NCBI GenBank assembly: GCA_029779535.1
Contig: JAKPAG010000018.1
Coordinates: forward strand, 1 to 32,179
Direction: 5' to 3'
DNA: 32,179 nucleotides
Source: Pseudomonadota bacterium
Lineage (GTDB): Bacteria > Pseudomonadota > Alphaproteobacteria > Sphingomonadales > Sphingomonadaceae
Below the pieces are notes generated by a model. The model did no database searches. It was given only the letters and a program-made list of their open reading frames with translations, and was not told the origin of the DNA. Both the position numbers and the translations under genes were made by a program. Positions 29,131-32,179 of the stretch are shown piece after piece; the stretch's first letter is position 1; each line of letters begins with the position of its first letter.

Positions 29131-29559
29131 ATGACTCAAGCTACTACGATCAATAGCATCACCCGCTGGTCGCCCGCCAACCTTTTGCGCGCGACCCCTG
29201 TCTCCACCCTGTCCGGCCCTGACCGGACCGAACTGCGCCTGTTCCTGCGCCGCGCCGAAGCGCTGCTGGAGCAGGCCGGGCAACTGGCCCGGCTGCGCCC
29301 CAGCGCAGCGCACTGGGCCATGTTCGCCCGCACCGTCGATGACGAGCTGGTCCGCCCGGTGGCGCACTATGTCGCCCGCCGCCCCGCGCTGCCCCCGCGC
29401 CTGCGCAAGCTGCTTGGCGATCTGGGCTGGGAATGCCGGTCCTTCGCCCTGTTCGACGCCGCCGAATTTGATGACGAGGACGATTCCCACGAAGCGGCTG
29501 CCCAGCTGCTGTGGGAAGCTGTCAATTTCCTGCGCAGCGCAGTGCGGGAGGCGGCATGA
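29131..29559 (+). CDS. Accessory cassette protein A, unknown
   Basis: 142 residues, no recognised family, no membrane segment or signal. Mostly helical: a basic first two-thirds (TELRLFLRRAEALLEQAGQL, ARRPALPPRLRKLLGDLGW) and an acidic patch near the C-terminus (FDAAEFDDEDDSHEAAAQLL). It is the first of three overlapping genes running against the phage late operon. ATG 29131 has only a weak GGAA 11 bases upstream. A TTGG/CCAA inverted repeat lies just before the start (29114-29127). Its TGA overlaps the next ATG (ATGA). Confidence 0.72.
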   Translation: MTQATTINSITRWSPANLLRATPVSTLSGPDRTELRLFLRRAEALLEQAGQLARLRPSAAHWAMFARTVDDELVRPVAHYVARRPALPPRLRKLLGDLGWECRSFALFDAAEFDDEDDSHEAAAQLLWEAVNFLRSAVREAA

Positions 29560-29831
29560 CAAACCAGCCCCAGCCCGAACCCTGCCTTGACCTTTACGCC
29601 TTCGACAACGAGCAAAGCGCCCGGATCGAGCAGTACCGCTACGCGCTCAGCGCCATCGCGGACCTGGCCGATGGGGCAATCGAACACATGCAACTGCCGC
29701 TCGAAGGCGAGCGGCGGCACATGGCGCAACTGTTCGAATACCTGGCCTGGTCGCTGGGCGAGATCATCGGTCCGCACAAGGTTATGGCCTTGCGGCTCGA
29801 TCCGGACGGTCGGCGGTGGAAAATCCTGTGA
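29556..29831 (+). CDS. Accessory cassette protein B, unknown
   Basis: 91 residues, soluble and helical, mildly acidic (CLDLYAFDNEQSARIEQYRY, ALSAIADLADGAIEHMQLPL, LFEYLAWSLGEIIGPHKVMA). No family recognised. The ATG lies inside the end of gene A (ATGA), with GGGAGG about 5-10 bases upstream, and its own TGA overlaps the GTG of gene C. The tight overlaps suggest that the three products work together or are needed in fixed ratio. Confidence 0.72.
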   Translation: MTNQPQPEPCLDLYAFDNEQSARIEQYRYALSAIADLADGAIEHMQLPLEGERRHMAQLFEYLAWSLGEIIGPHKVMALRLDPDGRRWKIL

Positions 29832-30028
29832 TTCCCACACCGCAGACGCGGCTTGAAGCCGCCTTCACCCCCTTCGATACGGGCCGCGACGCGCTGCTGG
29901 CGCTGCGCGACCTGTTCGACGGAGCCATGGTCACGCCGTCGCCGCATCAGACGGCAGCGGCGCTATCGCTGGTTTCGGAGCGTCTGACCGACGCTTACGA
30001 AGCCCTGTATGGCAAGGTGCCGCCCTAG
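29828..30028 (+). CDS. Accessory cassette protein C, unknown
   Basis: 66 residues starting at GTG 29828 (MIPTPQTRLEAAFTPFDTGR), soluble and helical (DALLALRDLFDGAM, TAAALSLVSERLTDAYEALY). No family recognised. The GTGA overlap with gene B decides this start over an upstream ATG at 29816. Its TAG shares the palindrome CTAG with the stop of the converging small chaperone gene, so the accessory operon and the late operon meet with no spacer. Confidence 0.7.
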   Translation: MIPTPQTRLEAAFTPFDTGRDALLALRDLFDGAMVTPSPHQTAAALSLVSERLTDAYEALYGKVPP

Positions 30029-30147
30029 CTCTGGGCCCGCTTGTTCGCTTCCTGGCGCGCTTCGATCAGCGCCCAGGCCTCATGCGGCGTGGCTTTCCAG
30101 AATTGCTCGGCCGACCAGCCAAAGGCATCCATCATGATGCCCATCAT
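30025..30147 (-). CDS. Small tail assembly chaperone part (TAC_6-like), possibly made by -1 frameshift
   Basis: 40 codons from ATG 30147: MMGIMMDAFGWSAEQFWKAT, then PHEAWALIEARQEANKRAQS. The pattern GWxxExFWxATPxE is that of the short second tail chaperone found after gp10-type chaperones in gene transfer agents and related phages. No ribosome binding site precedes the ATG. The same frame stays open upstream through the end of the main chaperone gene, in the -1 register relative to it. The product may therefore be a C-terminal extension made by frameshifting, as with lambda G and GT. It converges with accessory gene C at a shared CTAG. Confidence 0.7.
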   Translation of the reverse strand: MMGIMMDAFGWSAEQFWKATPHEAWALIEARQEANKRAQS

Positions 30148-30161
30148 CTTGCGGTGGCGGG

Positions 30162-30590
30162 TCAGCCGGTCGGGCTCGCCGTCACCGCTTTCGCTTCCCC
30201 CGACGAGGTACGCCCCCCGCTGACGGCGGCTGCGAGCAGCAGGGTCAGCACCGGATAGACCGCCGTGACTCCTTCCTCGTAAATCAGCTCGGCAATGCGA
30301 TCGTCGTTGACCGCGCGGGTCATCTTGTCGTCCTCGGCCGCGCCGGCACGGATATAGGCCGCGACGACCACACCCAGTTCGGACAGCTGCAGCGCGCAGG
30401 CATTTGCCCGGCGCAGCAGCTCGATCATCGACTGATCAAGCGCTTCCTCGATCGCGACCTGCGCGCCGTAGCTTGGCCGCAGGCAATAGGTCTTGCCTGC
30501 CAGCGTCAGCTCGAACTCGCCCCGCGCGGCATTGCTCTTGGCGGCCGGGCGCGCGCGACGCCCCCGGCCACTCGGATTGGCGCCAGCCAT
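30162..30590 (-). CDS. Tail assembly chaperone (GTA gp10 / Phage_TAC_11-like)
   Basis: 142 residues. After a basic, low-complexity start it has ARGEFELTLAGKTYCLRPSY followed by GAQVAIEEALDQSMIELL and LSELGVVVAAYIRAG. This matches the gene-transfer-agent-type tail assembly chaperone family (RGEVxLxLxGxxxxLRPTF...EE). Such proteins coat the tape measure protein while the tail tube forms. Its start overlaps the major tail protein stop by one base (TAATG). The gene after it would normally be the tape measure; here the accessory cassette intervenes. Confidence 0.82.
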   Translation of the reverse strand: MAGANPSGRGRRARPAAKSNAARGEFELTLAGKTYCLRPSYGAQVAIEEALDQSMIELLRRANACALQLSELGVVVAAYIRAGAAEDDKMTRAVNDDRIAELIYEEGVTAVYPVLTLLLAAAVSGGRTSSGEAKAVTASPTG

Positions 30591-31021
30591 TACGCCGGCG
30601 TCATGTCATCGACGGTGGGCGCGGCGACCGCGCTCATGTCGAAGCTGTAGGTCACCGCGCCGTTCGACGGGAAGTCCTGCGAGAAGTTGCCGACCCCGAC
30701 CATGCCCTGCCAGACGACCTTGTTGCGGACCAGGTCCTTCACCTGGATCTCGATCTCCGGCACCGCCGCGTTCGACACGTCGTAGGCCTTTTCGAGGCCG
30801 GTATCGGGCAGGACAGTCTTGCCCTGGACCGAGAAGGTCACCGACTGCTGGCCCCAGCCCTGCGCCTTGATCTTGCCGTCATCCTTCGAGGCGAAGTCGA
30901 CCGAATCGGTCGAGACCTTCTTTGAAAAGCTGCCTTCGCCGCCGATCGGCGAGAACACCGGCGTGACGGCGCCATCGCTGATGTAGATCCGGTAGCTGCG
31001 GCCGTACTGATGCGTGCCCAT
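30590..31021 (-). CDS. Major tail (tube) protein
   Basis: 143 residues of the TP901-1/gene-transfer-agent-type tail tube family. It has a strand-rich sequence (GRSYRIYISDGAVTPVFSPI, IKAQGWGQQSVTFSVQGKTV) and the closing NGAVTYSFDMSAVAAPT typical of tube subunits. It polymerises into the tail tube around the tape measure. ATG 31021 is preceded by a strong GAAGGAGGG, the best ribosome binding site of the late region, as expected for the most abundant tail protein. A terminator-type hairpin lies just upstream. Confidence 0.85.
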   Translation of the reverse strand: MGTHQYGRSYRIYISDGAVTPVFSPIGGEGSFSKKVSTDSVDFASKDDGKIKAQGWGQQSVTFSVQGKTVLPDTGLEKAYDVSNAAVPEIEIQVKDLVRNKVVWQGMVGVGNFSQDFPSNGAVTYSFDMSAVAAPTVDDMTPA

Positions 31022-31045
31022 GGGTAGTGCCCTCCTTCAGGCATG

Positions 31046-31068
31046 AAAAAGGGCCGCAGAAGCGGCCC
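31046..31068 (-). terminator. Intrinsic terminator upstream of the major tail gene
   Basis: On the minus strand GGGCCGC (31068-31062), TTCT, GCGGCCC (31057-31051), then TTTTT (31050-31046). It has a perfect seven-pair GC stem and a T run. It lies between the DUF3168 stop and the major tail start, in the middle of an otherwise continuous late operon, so it may attenuate or reset expression before the tail genes. Confidence 0.85.
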
Positions 31069-31095
31069 GGATTGCGGTTGTTGGGGCCTTCCCGG

Positions 31096-31506
31096 TCAGG
31101 CCGGTTCGGCGGTGAATTCGAATACGGTCAGCCCGACATAGGTCAGGCCGTCCTCCATGACGTCGCTGGCCGCTGCCTTCTGGTAGCGTGGCCGTTCGAA
31201 CGCGATGCCGCTGGCGGCAATTTGCTGGTTGTCGAGCGCAGTGCGCACGGCATGCATCATCGCCAGCAGCGGTGCCCGGCCCGGCCCACGCCAGATCGAA
31301 TGAATTTCGACCGTGATCGTTTCGACCTGATCGCCGTGCTCGTCATCGCTGTCGCTGGTCAGCGCGCCAATCGCGATGATCGGCGGCTGCGTCGCTTCGG
31401 GCACGTGCTGGAACACACCGGTCCCGGTCGGCATGGCCGGATCGAGCTCGATCGGCTTCAGCGCAGCGAACACGGCGTCCTGCGCGCCCTGCAGCAGGTC
31501 GATCAT
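31096..31506 (-). CDS. DUF3168 tail completion protein
   Basis: 136 residues. It starts MIDLLQGAQDAVFAALKPIE and contains VETITVEIHSIWRGPGRAPL and FERPRYQKAAASDVMEDGLT, the layout of DUF3168 proteins (gp8 of the Rhodobacter gene transfer agent, tail terminator-like). It caps the head-proximal end of the tail tube so that it can join the head. It overlaps the upstream gene by ATGA. Confidence 0.85.
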   Translation of the reverse strand: MIDLLQGAQDAVFAALKPIELDPAMPTGTGVFQHVPEATQPPIIAIGALTSDSDDEHGDQVETITVEIHSIWRGPGRAPLLAMMHAVRTALDNQQIAASGIAFERPRYQKAAASDVMEDGLTYVGLTVFEFTAEPA

Positions 31507-32054
31507 TGCTCGGCCACCTTGCTCAGCAGGCGATTGCGATACTTGTCCATCACGGTCTCAAGCCGCTCCTCGATGTGCACGAATTTCAGCGCAGGCAGCG
31601 CGGTCACATGGACATAGCCTTTGCCCTTGCCGGGTTTGACAATCAGGCTGTCGGGCTTGCGCGACATCCGCGCTGTCCCTTCCCGGACCATCTTGCGCCA
31701 ATCGGCCCGCGCGCCGCGCCGCAGCCGCCGGATCGGGGAGAGCTGGTCCTTGCGGCCCTTCTCCATGATGATCGCGTACCATAGCTTGGACCGCTTGCCC
31801 CGGATCTGCGGAAAGCCGACCCGGACGCGAAGCCGGTCCATCTGCTCCTCGATCTTCAGCCCCTGCTTGAGCAGCCCCGGTTCGACATCCTTGCGCGACT
31901 TGCCCGCGTAAACCGGCGCGCCTTCCTGCTGGAGCGGCAGCACTTCTTTCGCGGCCTGGCGCAGCGATTCCTTCAGCTCTTCACGTCCGACGCTATCCAG
32001 GGCGGCGAACCGGGCCTCGGTAGCGGACAGGCCGCGCCAACGACTGCGTTTCAT
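31503..32054 (-). CDS. HK97 gp10-like head-tail/tail completion protein
   Basis: 183 residues, basic. The N-terminal part (ARFAALDSVGREELKESLRQ) and the middle (QIRGKRSKLWYAIIMEKGRK), followed by VTALPALKFVHIEERLETVM, fit the HK97 gp10 family of connector/neck proteins. Position directly upstream of the DUF3168 gene agrees. It starts at ATG 32054, overlapping the preceding gene's stop by ATGA, and has an AGAGG-type site a few bases upstream. Confidence 0.8.
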   Translation of the reverse strand: MKRSRWRGLSATEARFAALDSVGREELKESLRQAAKEVLPLQQEGAPVYAGKSRKDVEPGLLKQGLKIEEQMDRLRVRVGFPQIRGKRSKLWYAIIMEKGRKDQLSPIRRLRRGARADWRKMVREGTARMSRKPDSLIVKPGKGKGYVHVTALPALKFVHIEERLETVMDKYRNRLLSKVAEQ

Positions 32055-32179
32055 CCCTGCGCCTCTTCGCGTCGAACCGATCCGGTATCGGCCAGGATAA
32101 TCAGGCGCTCGCGCTTGCCGTCCGGATCCGTGGCGGACGCGACATTTAGCTCGGTGCCATCGGCCAGCAGGATCTGATC
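32051..32179 (-). CDS. Partial gene, probable head-tail connector, cut by the window edge
   Basis: Only the last 42 residues are in the window (ending IILADTGSVRREEAQG). The frame is open to the edge and ends in TGA overlapping the next ATG (ATGA). In this gene order the neighbour would be a head-tail adaptor or head closure protein. The visible part is too short to assign a family. Confidence 0.65.
   Translation of the reverse strand, partial: DQILLADGTELNVASATDPDGKRERLIILADTGSVRREEAQG

Larger units (their letters stand above)
11811..32179. mobile_element. Prophage-like element(s) inserted at tRNA-Asn, right end outside the window
   Basis: From the tRNA-Asn 3' end onward the gene content changes from housekeeping to mobile: two tyrosine integrases, a replication-type protein, an adenine methylase remnant, a toxin-antitoxin pair, a lysis cassette, tailspike, tail tip, tape measure and tail tube genes. 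Almost all late genes are on the minus strand and overlap at start and stop codons. Head, portal and terminase genes are not seen and should lie right of 32179. Two integrases in opposite directions plus a truncated methylase between them suggest a composite of two elements with a joint near 14.8-14.9 kb. That is inference. Confidence 0.88.

Noticed and set aside
16930..32179. Late region as a gene transfer agent cluster
   Set aside because: The chaperone, DUF3168 and tail order resembles gene transfer agents, but adjacent integrases, a tailspike, a full lysis cassette and a tRNA target point to a prophage. Head genes outside the window would be needed to settle it.

Overview
The window is GC-rich alphaproteobacterial DNA. 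The proteins, and the order recG / sdhE / mfd / EAL protein / NAD kinase, look most like a sphingomonad (Sphingomonadaceae or Erythrobacteraceae). That placement comes from recognising protein families, not from a database search.

Positions 1-11810 are ordinary chromosome. They start with tRNA-Pro(CGG), followed by a formylglycine-generating-type enzyme, two unrelated L,D-transpeptidase-type genes transcribed divergently, recG, a 'host attachment' family protein, the succinate dehydrogenase flavinylation factor sdhE, mfd, a GGDEF-EAL protein with a degenerate GGDEF site, NAD kinase, and tRNA-Asn(GTT). Convergent neighbours here are packed so tightly that stop codons overlap (TTAG at 1155, CTAG at 9480).

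From 11811 to the right edge the DNA is prophage-like, and it apparently continues past the window. A tyrosine integrase lies just inside tRNA-Asn, behind three GGGGGCAWC repeats. It is followed by a replication-initiator-like gene, a block rich in hairpins, a DNA adenine methylase lacking its N-terminal half, a second integrase in the opposite direction, and a HicA/HicB toxin-antitoxin pair with a clear palindromic operator. Two integrases and a broken methylase suggest two elements joined or nested.

From about 16.8 kb to the end, nearly everything is on the minus strand and forms the late region of a tailed phage with a long-tail (siphovirus-like) plan. In transcription order (right to left) it has a cut-off head-tail gene, an HK97 gp10-like protein, a DUF3168 tail completion protein, a major tail protein, a tail assembly chaperone with a small second chaperone in the -1 frame, a tape measure protein carrying an M23 peptidase domain, four tail tip/baseplate proteins (one DUF6950), the large tip protein, a tailspike, and a lysis cassette of coiled-coil membrane protein, GH24 lysozyme, 54-residue holin candidate and nested Rz/Rz1-like spanins. 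Start and stop codons overlap along most of the cluster, so it is probably translationally coupled.

The most unusual part is 28.1-30.0 kb. Between the tail assembly chaperone and the tape measure gene, which are normally adjacent, sits a six-gene divergent cassette. Three genes run leftward (a 49-residue ribbon-helix-helix protein, a two-helix membrane protein and a coiled-coil protein) and end in a strong terminator. Three small overlapping genes of unknown function run rightward against the late operon. The 117 bases between the two arms hold TACGTAGC repeats, a 10-base palindrome and a long perfect hairpin. I read this as a self-regulated accessory (moron) locus of unknown function, and it is the best candidate here for something undescribed.
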